64,000 nt of DNA from Allobosea sp. Tri-44 (GCF_004123845.1 NZ_NBDP01000015.1:1-64000), one strand, 5' to 3'. Numbered from the stretch's first letter, positions 43,350 to 52,641 are shown. The notes: generated from the sequence alone by a model not told the origin. A program made the numbers and translations.

Positions 43350-43467
43350 AGCCCTCATCCTGAGGAGGCCGCACAGCGGCCGTCTCGAAGGATGCTACAG
43401 GAGGCTCACGAGGTATCTGGAGCATCCTTCGAGACGCAGCCTTCGGCTGCTCCTCAGGATGAGGGCT
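43350..43467. repeat. 118-bp inverted repeat between convergent genes
   Basis: Arms of about 47 bases start AGCCCTCATCCTGAGGAG and end CTCCTCAGGATGAGGGCT. Inner parts pair through GTCTCGAAGGATGCT and AGCATCCTTCGAGAC, and each arm carries a small hairpin (GGCCGcacaGCGGCC; GCAGCCttCGGCTGC). This wording is common in Bradyrhizobium-group intergenic repeats. It fills the space between two convergent operons and could also end both transcripts. Confidence 0.7.
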
Positions 43468-43476
43468 GTGGGTTCT

Positions 43477-44436
43477 CTACCCCTTCGCCGACGGCGGCGT
43501 GCCGTGGGTGTGAAAGCTCTCGATCGTCTTCAGCCCCCAGGCCTGCCCTTTCTTCCGCTCCTCTTCCGTCCAGGTCACGGTCTGCCAGTCCGGATCGAGG
43601 ATCAGGCGCGCGCCGGCATTGGCGATCTCGACGCGGTTTCCAGCGGGTTCGTAGACATAGAGGAAGAAGGTCTGCTGCACCGCGTGCTTGTGCGGGCCGG
43701 TCTCGATGAAGACGCCGTTCTCGAGGAAGAGATCGGCCGCCTCGAGGATGTGCTCGCGCTGGTCGACGGCATAGGTCACATGGTGGAAGCGCCCGCGTGC
43801 CGGCGTGTGGTCGCGGGTATAGGCGATGTCGTAGCTCTTATTGTTGACGGTGAACCAGCAGCCGCCGACCTCGCCGGAATCGAGCACGATCTGCTCGGTG
43901 ACGCGGCTCCCCAGCGCCTTCGGCATGAACTCGCGGATCGCCGCGACGTCCTGCGCCAGCAGGTTGAGATGGTCGAGCCGGCGCACAGCGCAGCCGCGGC
44001 CATGGTTGCGCTGTGCCTGGTTCTTCAGGGCCGGCCGCTCCGTCTCAGGAGCGGCATACTTGTTGGTCTCGAAATAGATCTCGAAGACGTGCTCGTCCGG
44101 ATCGCGGAAGCGATAGGCCCGGCCATGACCGAGATCGCCCTCGGTCCAGCCGATGCCGCAGCCCATCGCCTCGATCGCCGCGACACGTCGCAGCAACCCC
44201 GCCTCGCTGCTGGCGCGGTAGCCGATATGGCCGACGCCGGTCGTCTTCGCCGCAGTGAGCTTCAGCGTGTGGAACTCGTAGTCGTCCCAGGCGCGCAAGT
44301 AGACGCTGTCACCCTCGCGCCCGCTCTCCGTCAGCCCGAAAATGTCGACGAAGAAGTCGAGGCTTTCTTGCGGCTTGTCGGTGAAGAGCTCGACATGGCC
44401 GAGATGGGCGATGTCGAAGCACGGCTCCCCGCTCAT
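43477..44436 (-). CDS. Type I extradiol (VOC-fold) dioxygenase
   Basis: This is a 319-residue two-domain VOC protein of the catechol 2,3-dioxygenase type. The iron ligands are all present and spaced as in XylE: His156 (LDHLNL), His219 (FHHVTYAV) and Glu270 (GNRVEI). It should insert both oxygen atoms next to two hydroxyls of an aromatic ring. It is the last gene of the aromatic operon and overlaps the MetE-like gene by four bases. The start at 44436 is the coupled ATG; a longer frame upstream lies inside the neighbour. The true ring substrate is not evident. Confidence 0.87.
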   Translation of the reverse strand: MSGEPCFDIAHLGHVELFTDKPQESLDFFVDIFGLTESGREGDSVYLRAWDDYEFHTLKLTAAKTTGVGHIGYRASSEAGLLRRVAAIEAMGCGIGWTEGDLGHGRAYRFRDPDEHVFEIYFETNKYAAPETERPALKNQAQRNHGRGCAVRRLDHLNLLAQDVAAIREFMPKALGSRVTEQIVLDSGEVGGCWFTVNNKSYDIAYTRDHTPARGRFHHVTYAVDQREHILEAADLFLENGVFIETGPHKHAVQQTFFLYVYEPAGNRVEIANAGARLILDPDWQTVTWTEEERKKGQAWGLKTIESFHTHGTPPSAKG

Positions 44437-45542
44437 CCCCAGACTTCCTTCGCCACCTCGAGGATACGCGAGAGCTTGGCCCACTGCTCCTCCTCCGCCA
44501 AGACATTGCCTTCCTCGGTCGAGGCGAAGCCGCATTGCGGCGACAGGCAGAGCTGCTCCAGCGGCGCGAACTTGGATGCCTCCTCGATCCGGCGCTTGAG
44601 ATTGTCCTTGCTCTCGATTTCCCCGAACTTCGAGGTCACCAGCCCGAGCACGACCTGCTTGTCGCCCTTGGGCAGGAAACGCAGCGGCTCGAAACCACCC
44701 GAGCGGTCGTCGTCCCACTCCATGAAATAGCCGTCGACATTGATCTCGTTGAAGACCATCTCGGCGACCGGCTCGTAGCCGCCCGAGGCGATGAAGGTCG
44801 ACTTGAAATTGCCGCGGCAGGTATGGGTGGTGATCTGCATGTCGGCGGGCTTGGCCTTGAGCGCCGCATTGAGCACGTCGCGATAGATGAAGATCAGTTG
44901 CTCAGGATCGTCGCCGCGCTCGGCCAGCATCTTGCGCTGCTCGGGATCGCAGAAATAGGACAGGCTGGTGTCGTCGAGCTGGAGATAGCGGCAGCCGGCA
45001 TCGTAGAAAGCCCTGATCGCCTTGGCGTAGGCCTTGCCGAGATCGTCGTAGTAGTCCTCGACCCTGAGATAGGCGCTGGGATCGATCGCCTTCCGTCCAC
45101 CGCGATAGTGCAGCATGGACGGGCTCGGGATCGTCATCTTCGGCACGCGATTGGTGACCGAAGCCAGGAACTTGAAATGGGCGAGATGCGGGTGATCGTC
45201 CGGGAAGTCGAGCTTGCCGGTGACGCGGACTGCATGCCCCTTGGTGCTGACGCCCTTGAACTGGATGCCTGAATCGGTCTCGAAGCTGGTGACGCCGGAG
45301 AAGCCGTCCAGGAAGTCGAAATGCCAGAAGGCGCGGCGGAACTCGCCGTCGGTGACCGCCTGCAGGCCGAGCTCCTCCTGCTTGCGGACGAGCTTTTTGA
45401 TCTCCTCGTCCTCGATCGCGGTCAGCTCGGCCTGCCCGATCTCACCGGCCGCGAGCTTGGCGCGGGCCTCCTTGACCGGCGCACTGCGCAGCAGGCTGCC
45501 GACCATGTCGCCCCGGAACGGCGGCTTCTGTCTCTGGCTCAT
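44433..45542 (-). CDS. MetE-like cobalamin-independent methyltransferase
   Basis: This is a 369-residue protein equal to the C-terminal catalytic half of MetE (YxjG/YxjH type). The zinc ligands of methionine synthase are visible: His240-x-Cys242 (THTCRGN), a Glu at 266 or 275, and Cys337 (SPQCGFA), plus Asp190/Asp191 (LQLDDTS) near the amino-acid site. AAAGGAAA precedes the ATG. The usual reaction moves a methyl group to a thiol such as homocysteine. Coupled to an extradiol dioxygenase in an aromatic-acid operon, it may take up a methyl group released from a methoxylated ring. Confidence 0.85.
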   Translation of the reverse strand: MSQRQKPPFRGDMVGSLLRSAPVKEARAKLAAGEIGQAELTAIEDEEIKKLVRKQEELGLQAVTDGEFRRAFWHFDFLDGFSGVTSFETDSGIQFKGVSTKGHAVRVTGKLDFPDDHPHLAHFKFLASVTNRVPKMTIPSPSMLHYRGGRKAIDPSAYLRVEDYYDDLGKAYAKAIRAFYDAGCRYLQLDDTSLSYFCDPEQRKMLAERGDDPEQLIFIYRDVLNAALKAKPADMQITTHTCRGNFKSTFIASGGYEPVAEMVFNEINVDGYFMEWDDDRSGGFEPLRFLPKGDKQVVLGLVTSKFGEIESKDNLKRRIEEASKFAPLEQLCLSPQCGFASTEEGNVLAEEEQWAKLSRILEVAKEVWG

Positions 45543-45574
45543 GACGTTTCCTTTCCCTGTTTTCAGTCGATGGA

Positions 45575-46282
45575 TCAGGCGGCGGCGAGGCCGAGATGGC
45601 GCTCCAGCCGTGACGGGTCGGCGAGGAGCTCGGCACTCCCGGCGGCGAGGACGACACGGCCGCGCTCGAGCACGATCGCCTCGTCGGTGAGTTCGAGAAT
45701 CTTGCGGGCATGCTGCTCGATCACGATCGCCGAGAGCCCCTCCTCGCGGACGAGGCGCTTCAGGGCGCGCAGCAATTCCTCGACGATGATCGGCGCAAGG
45801 CCCTCGGTCGGCTCATCGAGCAGCAGGAGCTTGGGGTTGAGCATCAGCGCCCGGCCGATCGCCAGCATCTGCTGCTCGCCCCCGGAGAGCTGGTTGCCGA
45901 GATTGCCCTTGCGCTCGGCGAGCCGCGGGAACATCGCAAAGACGCGCTCTGTCGTCCACGGGCCGGGTGTCGCGACGGCGGTCAGGTTCTCCAGCACGGT
46001 CAGCGACTTGAAGATGTTGCGCTCCTGCGGCACCCAGCCGATGCCGGCATGCGCGCGCTGCTCCGGCGAGGCCGCGGTGATGTCGCGCCCGCCGAACGCG
46101 ATCCTGCCGCCGCGCCGGCGGGTGACGCCGATGATGCTGTTGACCAAAGTCGTTTTGCCGACGCCGTTGCGGCCGAGCAGCGCGAGCGAGCGGCCCTCGG
46201 CGAGCACCAGATCGATGTCGAACAGCACCATGGCCTCGCCATAGCCGGCGCTTAGGCGCTCGACGCTGAGGAGTTCAGCCAT
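45575..46282 (-). CDS. LivF-type ABC importer ATPase (system 1)
   Basis: This is a 235-residue ATPase of the branched-chain amino acid importer family: Walker A GRNGVGKTT, WVPQERNIF, signature LSGGEQQMLAIGRAL, Walker B LLLLDEPTEGLAP. It carries the short LivF form with the AYLG-like end replaced by RLERHLGLAA. The start at 46282 overlaps the LivG-type gene by eight bases. With the four genes upstream it makes a complete importer, which in this operon most likely carries an aromatic acid rather than an amino acid. Confidence 0.9.
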   Translation of the reverse strand: MAELLSVERLSAGYGEAMVLFDIDLVLAEGRSLALLGRNGVGKTTLVNSIIGVTRRRGGRIAFGGRDITAASPEQRAHAGIGWVPQERNIFKSLTVLENLTAVATPGPWTTERVFAMFPRLAERKGNLGNQLSGGEQQMLAIGRALMLNPKLLLLDEPTEGLAPIIVEELLRALKRLVREEGLSAIVIEQHARKILELTDEAIVLERGRVVLAAGSAELLADPSRLERHLGLAAA

Positions 46283-47027
46283 GGGCGTGCTCCCCGAGAT
46301 AGGCGGCACGGACGGCCGGATCGCGTGCGACCTCATCCGGATCGCCTTCCGCCAGCACATGGCCATTGACCAGCACCGTGATCCGCGTCGCGAAGCGGAA
46401 GACGAGGTCCATGTCGTGCTCGATCAGCAGCACCGAGACGTCTTCGGGCAGGCTCGCGACCATCGCCATCAATTCGCGCCGCTCGGCCTCGGGCACACCC
46501 GCCGCCGGCTCGTCGAGCAGCAGCACGCTGGGCTTCGCCGCAAAGGCGGCGGCGATCTCGATCTGGCGCTGCTTGCCATAGGGCAAGGTCGCGATGTGCT
46601 CGTCCATGATGTCGTCGAGCTTGAAGCGGGCAAGGATCTCGGCCGTCTGGGCGACGAGTTCAGCGTCACGGTCGAGCGCGCGCAGTGGCTGCCGGCCGCG
46701 CCCAAGCCGCTCGGAGGTCACCAGCGCGATCATCTCGACCGGCGTCATCGTCGCAAAGAGCTGATTGATCTGGAATGTGCGCGCCAGCCCGCGCCCGACC
46801 CGGGCTTCGCGCGAGACCGCGGTGATGTCCTCACCCTTCAATTCGATGCGGCCGGAGCTCGGGCGCAGCACCCCGGTCAGGAGATTGACGAAAGTGGTCT
46901 TGCCGGCGCCGTTCGGGCCGATCAGCGCGTGACGCGCGCCCTTCGCCAGCGTGAAGTCGACATGGTCGGTGGCGGTGATGCCGCCGAAGCTCTTGCAGAG
47001 GTCGAAGGTCTGGAGCGCCACGCTCAT
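46275..47027 (-). CDS. LivG-type ABC importer ATPase (system 1)
   Basis: This is a 250-residue ATPase: Walker [22 protein letters not shown] after the Q-loop, a degenerate signature LPYGKQRQIEIA usual for LivG, Walker B LLLDEPAAGVPEAE, and the family C-terminus AVRAAYLGEHAHG. The start at 47027 overlaps the LivM-type gene by four bases. It pairs with the LivF-type protein as the two ATPases of a heterotetrameric importer. Confidence 0.92.
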   Translation of the reverse strand: MSVALQTFDLCKSFGGITATDHVDFTLAKGARHALIGPNGAGKTTFVNLLTGVLRPSSGRIELKGEDITAVSREARVGRGLARTFQINQLFATMTPVEMIALVTSERLGRGRQPLRALDRDAELVAQTAEILARFKLDDIMDEHIATLPYGKQRQIEIAAAFAAKPSVLLLDEPAAGVPEAERRELMAMVASLPEDVSVLLIEHDMDLVFRFATRITVLVNGHVLAEGDPDEVARDPAVRAAYLGEHAHG

Positions 47028-48031
47028 GTCGGCGACCTCCGGCCGAGACGCGCGATCCGGTCCACCACCGCCTTGATGCCACCATGGATCAATTCGCGCC
47101 CACCAAGGACGAACAGGACGAGGAACAGCCCGATCCAGAACATCCAGTATTGCGGCGTGAAGCTCGCGATCACGTCCTGCAGCAGCTTGAAGGCGATCGC
47201 GCCGATCAGCCCGCCATAGAGATAGCCGGCGCCGCCGATGATCAGGACGAGCATCAGGTCGGCGGAGCGGTGGAAGGCGAGCACGTCGAGCGAGACGAAC
47301 TGCGTGGTCTGGGCGAGCAGCGCCCCGGCCGCCCCGGCATAGGCGGCCGCCAGCGTGTAGACCGCAACCAGCCGCCAATGCAGCGGCACGCCGGATGCCG
47401 AGGCGCGCAGGGGATTGTCGCGGATCGCCCGCAGCGACAGGCCGAAGGGCGAGCCGGTGATGCGGCGCGCCAGCACGAACAGCACGAACAGCACGGCGAG
47501 CGAATAGAGATAGGCGACCTTGCCGAAGATATCGAACTCGAACAGGCCGAGCACCGGCCCCATCATGATGCCCTGCAAACCGTCGGCGCCGCCGGTGAGC
47601 CAGCCGAGCGAGTTCGCCAATTCCCTCAGGATCAGCGCGACGCCGAGCGTCACCATCAGGCGCGTCAGGTCGCTGCCGCGCAGGATCAGCGGGCTGGTGA
47701 TGAGGCCAAGCAGGCCAGCCGCCCCCATCCCGACAGCCAACCCGGCCAGCGGATCGGCACTGGCATGCTTGGCGAAGAGCCCGGCCGCATAGGCGCCGAA
47801 GCCGAAGAAGGCGGCGTGCCCGAGCGAGACGATGCCGGCATAGCCGAGGATCAGGTCGAGCGAGACGGCAAAGAGCCCGAGGATCGCGATCTCGTTCAGG
47901 ATCAGGAGCTGGCGCGGCAGCAGGAAGAATGCCGCTACCGCCAGGACCCAGAACACGATCTCGGCCGGATGCCAGCGGCGCGCGCCATAGAGCGAGCGCC
48001 GGATGCGCGCCTCGATGCCGTCGGCGCTCAT
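47024..48031 (-). CDS. LivM-type ABC importer permease (system 1)
   Basis: This is a 335-residue membrane permease with about ten helices. It has the LivM signature region LGYAGIVSLGHAAFFGFGAY, the LSLRAIRDNPLRASASG coupling loop and VLIIGGAGYLYGGLIGA. The start at 48031 and stop both overlap neighbours by four bases, so livH-livM-livG-type genes are tightly coupled. The long frame upstream of 48031 is shadow sequence. Confidence 0.92.
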   Translation of the reverse strand: MSADGIEARIRRSLYGARRWHPAEIVFWVLAVAAFFLLPRQLLILNEIAILGLFAVSLDLILGYAGIVSLGHAAFFGFGAYAAGLFAKHASADPLAGLAVGMGAAGLLGLITSPLILRGSDLTRLMVTLGVALILRELANSLGWLTGGADGLQGIMMGPVLGLFEFDIFGKVAYLYSLAVLFVLFVLARRITGSPFGLSLRAIRDNPLRASASGVPLHWRLVAVYTLAAAYAGAAGALLAQTTQFVSLDVLAFHRSADLMLVLIIGGAGYLYGGLIGAIAFKLLQDVIASFTPQYWMFWIGLFLVLFVLGGRELIHGGIKAVVDRIARLGRRSPT

Positions 48032-48885
48032 GCCCGGCCTCGTGCGAACAGGCCATGCGGCCGGGTGATCAACAGGACCACCATCAGCGCGTAGATGATG
48101 AAGGCGCCGAGCTGCGGCACGAGGTACTTGCCGGCGACATCGGCAACGCCCAGCAGCATCGCGGCGAAGAACGGGCCGGAGATGGTCGAGGTACCGCCGA
48201 CGGTCACGACGATCAGGAAGTAGATCATGAACTTCAGCGGGAAGGTCGGATCGAGCCCCATCAACTCGATGCCGAGCGCCCCGCCGAGGCCGGCAAGACC
48301 CGAACCGAAGGCGAAGGTCAGCGCGAACAGCCGGCTCACGGGGATGCCGAGGCCGCGCGCCACCCTGGCATCGTCGACCGCGGCGCGCAGCCGGCTGCCG
48401 AAGCGGGTGCGGGTGAAGCCCCATTGCATCGCGAAGGCGAGCGCGCCGCAGAGCACGATGATGAAGAGCCGGTAGCGACCGACGCCGATGCCGGCGAGGT
48501 CGAAGCGCCCGCTCAGCCAGGCCGGCAGATGCACGAATTGCTGGCTCGACCCCATCAGATAGTCGGCGCCGGCGACAGCCATGAACACCAGCCCGATCGA
48601 GAACATCACCTGGTCGAGATGGCTCTTGGCGTACATCGGCCGGTAGACCAACCGCTCCAGCACCAGCCCTGCGGCCGCAGCCGCGAGGAAGGCCGCCGGC
48701 AGCGCCCACAGGAACGGCAGGCCGAGCCGCTGCATCGCCAGCACGGTGACATAGCCGCCGAACATGGCGAAGGCGCCGTGGGCGAGGTTGATGAAGTTCA
48801 TCAACCCCATGGTCACGGACAGCCCGCAGGCCAGCACGAACAGGATCATGCCGTAGGCGACGCCGTCGAAGAGGATGGTGAGCAC
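48028..48885 (-). CDS. LivH-type ABC importer permease (system 1)
   Basis: This is a 285-residue permease with about eight helices: GLMNFINLAHGAFAMFGGY near residue 27, the coupling loop RLRAAVDDARVARGLGI and a VGGTSTISGPF segment near 220. The start codon is GTG at 48885 with a weak purine-rich site. It is 21 bases after the binding-protein gene. With the LivM-type protein it forms the membrane channel. Confidence 0.92.
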   Translation of the reverse strand: MLTILFDGVAYGMILFVLACGLSVTMGLMNFINLAHGAFAMFGGYVTVLAMQRLGLPFLWALPAAFLAAAAAGLVLERLVYRPMYAKSHLDQVMFSIGLVFMAVAGADYLMGSSQQFVHLPAWLSGRFDLAGIGVGRYRLFIIVLCGALAFAMQWGFTRTRFGSRLRAAVDDARVARGLGIPVSRLFALTFAFGSGLAGLGGALGIELMGLDPTFPLKFMIYFLIVVTVGGTSTISGPFFAAMLLGVADVAGKYLVPQLGAFIIYALMVVLLITRPHGLFARGRA

Positions 48886-48906
48886 GCCGCGTCCGCCCTG
48901 GCCGGC

Positions 48907-50079
48907 TTACTTCTTGGCCTTGGTCGGGTCCTTGACGTTGGGGATCGTCTCGAATTCCTGATTCCAGAGCTCGCCGTTCACGCGCTCGACCTTGCGGATA
49001 TAAACGTTCTGGATGATGTCGCGCGTCTCGGGGTCGATCGAGATCGGTCCGCGCGGGCTCACCCAGCTCATGCCCTTCATCGCCGTGACCAGCGCCTCGC
49101 CGCCCTCGCCCTTGGTCTTCTTCAGGCCCTCATAGAGCGCGTGCATGCCGTCATAGCCGCCGACCGCCATGAAGTTTGGGCGCATGCCGGGATTGGCCTT
49201 CTTGAAGCCCTCGACGAAGGCCTTGTTCTCCGGACTGTCATGCGAGGCCGAATAATGCTGGGCGGTGATGACGCCGAGCGCGACGTCGCCCATGCCGTTG
49301 AGGATGTCGTCATCGGTCAGGTCGCCGGTGCCGATCAGCTTGATGCCGCTCTTGTCGAGGCCGCGCTCGACGAACTGCTTCATGAACTGGGCGCCGACGC
49401 CGGACGGCACGAAGACCAAGAGCGCTTCGGGCTTGGCGTCGGCGACGCGCTGCAGGAAAGGCGAGAAATCGGGGTTCTGCAGGGGCACGCGGATGTTCTC
49501 GACCTGACCGCCGCCGGCCTTGAACGCCTCCGAGAACGAATTCTCGACGTCATGGCCCGGGCCGAAGTCGGAAACGATGGTGATGACGCGCTTCGTCCCC
49601 TGCTTGGCGATCCAGGTCCCGAACGGCGCGCCGATCTGCGGCACGACCTGGCTGGTGCGCACGACGAAAGGCGAACGCTCGGTGATGATCGCGGTCGCCG
49701 CCGCCATCACCACCATCGGCGTCTTCGCCTGCGTCGCCAGCGGGGCGGTCGCGAGCGCGAGCGGCGTCAGGCCGAAGCCGGCGATCGCCGTGACCTTGTC
49801 GTTGACGATCAATTCCTGCGCGATGCGGCGGGTGACGTCGGCGGTGCCGGTGTCGTCCTTGACGATCAGCTCGATCTTCTTGCCGGCGACGGTCGCGCCC
49901 TTCTCCTGGATGTAGAGATTGGCGGCCGCGGCGATCTGCCGGCCGGTCGAGGCGAAGGGGCCGGTCATCGGCAGGATCAGGCCGATCTTGACCGCATCCT
50001 GCGCCAAAGCCGCGCCGCTGACCGAAGCGGCCAGAGCGAGGCCGAGCATTCCACTGAGAACAGTCCTGCGATTGGTCAT
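48907..50079 (-). CDS. LivJ-type ABC importer binding protein (system 1)
   Basis: This is a 390-residue periplasmic binding protein with a signal peptide (cleavage near ALA-QD, residue 27) and the type I fold: VKIGLILPMTGPFASTGRQ at the start, KKIELIVKDDTG, AGFGLTPLALATAP, and SSGVG-like PSGVGAQFM. This family binds branched-chain amino acids but also many aromatic acids. Its position between the galC-type gene and the permeases suggests an aromatic or ring-cleavage-related ligand. Confidence 0.9.
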   Translation of the reverse strand: MTNRRTVLSGMLGLALAASVSGAALAQDAVKIGLILPMTGPFASTGRQIAAAANLYIQEKGATVAGKKIELIVKDDTGTADVTRRIAQELIVNDKVTAIAGFGLTPLALATAPLATQAKTPMVVMAAATAIITERSPFVVRTSQVVPQIGAPFGTWIAKQGTKRVITIVSDFGPGHDVENSFSEAFKAGGGQVENIRVPLQNPDFSPFLQRVADAKPEALLVFVPSGVGAQFMKQFVERGLDKSGIKLIGTGDLTDDDILNGMGDVALGVITAQHYSASHDSPENKAFVEGFKKANPGMRPNFMAVGGYDGMHALYEGLKKTKGEGGEALVTAMKGMSWVSPRGPISIDPETRDIIQNVYIRKVERVNGELWNQEFETIPNVKDPTKAKK

Positions 50080-50130
50080 GTCGTTCCTCCCAAGAGTTCT
50101 ACCAATCCCCTTTCCGGGGCTTTCGTTGGA

Positions 50131-50820
50131 TTATTCGTCTTCGTCGTCGCGATAGGTAAGGCCCGCCTTCGCGAGGCCGTCGCGCATAGCGTACATGTCC
50201 AGCCCGAGTTCGCCAGCAGCCAGGCGTCTACGCTTTTCGTCTTCATTGGCCTCGCGCTTGCGGCCGGCGGCGGCGACCGCCTCGGCATCGCCTCGCGGCA
50301 CCACGACGACGCCGTCATCGTCGGCGACGATCACGTCGCCGGGATGGATGAGCGCCCCGGCGCAGACCACCGGTACATTGACCGAGCCGAGCGTCGCCTT
50401 GACCGTGCCCTTGGCGCAGATCGCCCGCGACCAGACCGGGAAGCCCATCTCGGTCAGCGTGCGCACATCGCGCACCCCGGCGTCGATGACGAGGCCGACA
50501 CCGCCGCGCGCCTTGAGCGAGGTCGCGAGCAGGTCGCCGAACATGCCGTCGGTATTATCGGCAGTGCAGGCGACGACGAGCACGTCGCCGGGCTGCACCT
50601 GCTCGATCGCGACATGGATCATCCAGTTGTCGCCGGGCTGGGCCAGCACGGTCACCGCGCCGCCGGCGATCTGCGCGCCGGCATAGATCGGCCGCATATA
50701 GGGCTTCAGCAGCCCGCTCCGGCCCATCGCCTCATGCGTAGTCGAGACGCCGAGCGCCGCGAGATCGGCCATCGCGGCGGCGGAAGCGCGCTTCCTGGTG
50801 CGGATGACGACGGGGTTCAT
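50131..50820 (-). CDS. galC: 4-carboxy-4-hydroxy-2-oxoadipate aldolase (RraA-like)
   Basis: This is a 229-residue RraA-fold class II aldolase. The family cleaves 4-carboxy-4-hydroxy-2-oxoadipate to pyruvate and oxaloacetate, the last step of gallate and protocatechuate 4,5-cleavage pathways. It shows [35 protein letters not shown] with the Arg-Asp near the metal site, and [17 protein letters not shown] (motifs quoted in part). It overlaps galB by four bases and stands beside galD, which supports this over a plain RraA regulator. Confidence 0.88.
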   Translation of the reverse strand: MNPVVIRTRKRASAAAMADLAALGVSTTHEAMGRSGLLKPYMRPIYAGAQIAGGAVTVLAQPGDNWMIHVAIEQVQPGDVLVVACTADNTDGMFGDLLATSLKARGGVGLVIDAGVRDVRTLTEMGFPVWSRAICAKGTVKATLGSVNVPVVCAGALIHPGDVIVADDDGVVVVPRGDAEAVAAAGRKREANEDEKRRRLAAGELGLDMYAMRDGLAKAGLTYRDDEDE

Positions 50821-51539
50821 GCCAGCGCCTCCAGGGCTTCCGGGAAGAGGCGCTGATAGGCCTCGCCATAGGTCATCGCCTTACCGGAGTTGCGGCCGCC
50901 CTGCATGCCGCGATTGAGCGCGACACGGGTGTAGTATTCCCAGAGATGCTTCTGCGCCGCGAGGATTTCGAACGCCTTGCGCTTCTGCTCCCAGACCTCG
51001 TCGATGTTGAGGATGACGTTCGGCTTGAAGTTGCACTGCTCCGGCTGGTGCGGCTCAAACAGGAAGACCGGCGGGGCGGCATAGGCACGGTTGGGATCGG
51101 GCTTGTGGCCGGCCGCCTGCGCGATGATGCGCGCCTCCTGGGCGAAGCGCGTCGCCTCGGGATGGTCGACATTGTAGGGGTCTTCGAGCGCATGCGTCAG
51201 CACGAAGCTCGGACCGAGTTCGTGAAAGATGTCGATGGCGCGCTCCAGCATCGGCTCGGTGGTGCGCAGCGGATAATCGCCGGCATCCATGAACTCGATC
51301 TCGGCGCCGAGCAGCGCGGCGGCGGCTTCAGCCTCCTCGCGACGCTGCGCCTTGACCTCCGCCATCTGCACGCTGGCCTTCTTCCAGGCGAACTGGCTCT
51401 CGCCGCGCTCGCCATAGGACAGGCAGAGGATCTTGACGCGCATGCCGCGCCTGGCATGCAGTGCGATGGCCCCGCCGGCTCGCCAGACGAAGTCGCCGGG
51501 ATGGGCTGATATCACCAGGCCTGTCTTCTGGGCGCTCAT
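50817..51539 (-). CDS. galB: 4-oxalomesaconate hydratase GalB (PIG-L fold)
   Basis: This is a 240-residue PIG-L/LmbE-fold zinc protein. The canonical deacetylase motif AHPDDE reads AHPGDF here (residues 12-17), a change also found in GalB hydratases, and [16 protein letters not shown] near 115 keeps the second metal motif. GalB adds water to 4-oxalomesaconate in gallate breakdown. Coupling to galC and neighbouring galD make this much more likely than an N-acetylglucosamine deacetylase. Confidence 0.85.
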   Translation of the reverse strand: MSAQKTGLVISAHPGDFVWRAGGAIALHARRGMRVKILCLSYGERGESQFAWKKASVQMAEVKAQRREEAEAAAALLGAEIEFMDAGDYPLRTTEPMLERAIDIFHELGPSFVLTHALEDPYNVDHPEATRFAQEARIIAQAAGHKPDPNRAYAAPPVFLFEPHQPEQCNFKPNVILNIDEVWEQKRKAFEILAAQKHLWEYYTRVALNRGMQGGRNSGKAMTYGEAYQRLFPEALEALA

Positions 51540-51555
51540 CGCATGCGCTCCTCTC

Positions 51556-52638
51556 TCACAATCTACCAGCCGGCACGAAGGCCTCGCCGGCCATGAGGAT
51601 GCGCGCGGTGCGCAGCAGCCCGGCCCGCTCGATCACCGGCCGCTCAGTGGTTCCGCCAACCGTCAGCGTCACCGTGAACTCGCCGGTCGGGTGCTCGACC
51701 GAAAGCGAACGCTCCCGCCCTTGTGGCATCACAACGACGGAGGCGGCAGGCGAGCCCGGCAATACTGCAGCGGTCGCGACCGTCACCGCCGCAAACACCC
51801 CGATCGAGGCGTGGCATTCATGCGGGATGAAGCTGCGCGTGCAGATCGCTCCGCCGGCCTGCGGCGGCGCGACCAGCGCGATCTTCGGCACGACTTTCTT
51901 CGCGACGTCGCCGAGATTCATCAGCGGCCCTGCCGCAAGGCGGATGGCCTCGATCCGGGCCTTGAGCTCGGCATCCTCGTTGAGCTCGTCGCGCGGCTCG
52001 TAGCCGGTGCGCCCGACATCGGCGGCACGCAGCACGATCACCGGCATGCCGTTGTCGATCAGCGTGCAGGGCACGCCCTCGATAACATCGACGACATTGC
52101 CGGTCGGCAGCAGCTCCCCGCAGACCGAGCCTTCGGCATCGAGGAAACCGATATCGATCGGCGCCGAGGTCCCCGGCACGCCGTCGATGCGCGCGGAACC
52201 CTCAGCGCTCGCCTCGCCGTCCGGCGTGTCCATGGTCAGGTCGGCGATCGTGCCGGTGTTGATCGTCCGAACCCGCACCGTCGTGCGCGCGCCAGTCGCC
52301 TTCACCAAGCCACGCGCCAGCGCAAACGGCCCGATCCCGGCAAGGATGTTGCCGCAGTTCGGGGTGGTATCGACCGAGGCCGTCTCGATGCCAACCTGCG
52401 CGAACAGGAAGTCGATATCGCAGCCGGGCTCGCTCGAGGGCGAGACGATCGCGACCTTGCTGGTCAGGGGGTTGGCGCCGCCGAGCCCGTCGACCTGGCG
52501 CTTGTCGGGCGAGCCCATCACCGCGAGCAGGATCGCATCGCGCGCGGCGATGTCGGCTGGCAGATCGTCGCGCAGGAAGTAGGCGCCCTTCGAGGTGCCG
52601 CCGCGGATCAGCATGCAGGGGATGGCGAGCTGACCCAT
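51556..52638 (-). CDS. galD: 4-oxalomesaconate tautomerase GalD (PrpF family)
   Basis: This is a 360-residue PrpF-type isomerase: IPCMLIRGGTSKGAYFL at the start, GSPDKRQVDGLGGANPLTSK, and TPNCGNI near residue 91 carrying the conserved Cys. GalD converts the enol to the keto form of 4-oxalomesaconate, before galB. It lies 16 bases from galB and three bases from the TctC gene, in one operon. Other PrpF proteins isomerise aconitate, but the neighbours decide for the gallate-type role. Confidence 0.87.
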   Translation of the reverse strand: MGQLAIPCMLIRGGTSKGAYFLRDDLPADIAARDAILLAVMGSPDKRQVDGLGGANPLTSKVAIVSPSSEPGCDIDFLFAQVGIETASVDTTPNCGNILAGIGPFALARGLVKATGARTTVRVRTINTGTIADLTMDTPDGEASAEGSARIDGVPGTSAPIDIGFLDAEGSVCGELLPTGNVVDVIEGVPCTLIDNGMPVIVLRAADVGRTGYEPRDELNEDAELKARIEAIRLAAGPLMNLGDVAKKVVPKIALVAPPQAGGAICTRSFIPHECHASIGVFAAVTVATAAVLPGSPAASVVVMPQGRERSLSVEHPTGEFTVTLTVGGTTERPVIERAGLLRTARILMAGEAFVPAGRL

Positions 52639-52641
52639 CGC

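Noticed and set aside
48032..48709. Upstream extension of the LivM-type gene of importer 1
   Set aside because: It lies within the LivH-type gene in another frame; the ATG at 48031 overlaps the LivH-type stop by four bases.
45575..50079. A true branched-chain amino acid importer
   Set aside because: The subunits are LivJHMGF-type, but the importer is embedded in an aromatic-acid operon, so I left the substrate open instead of naming it for leucine.
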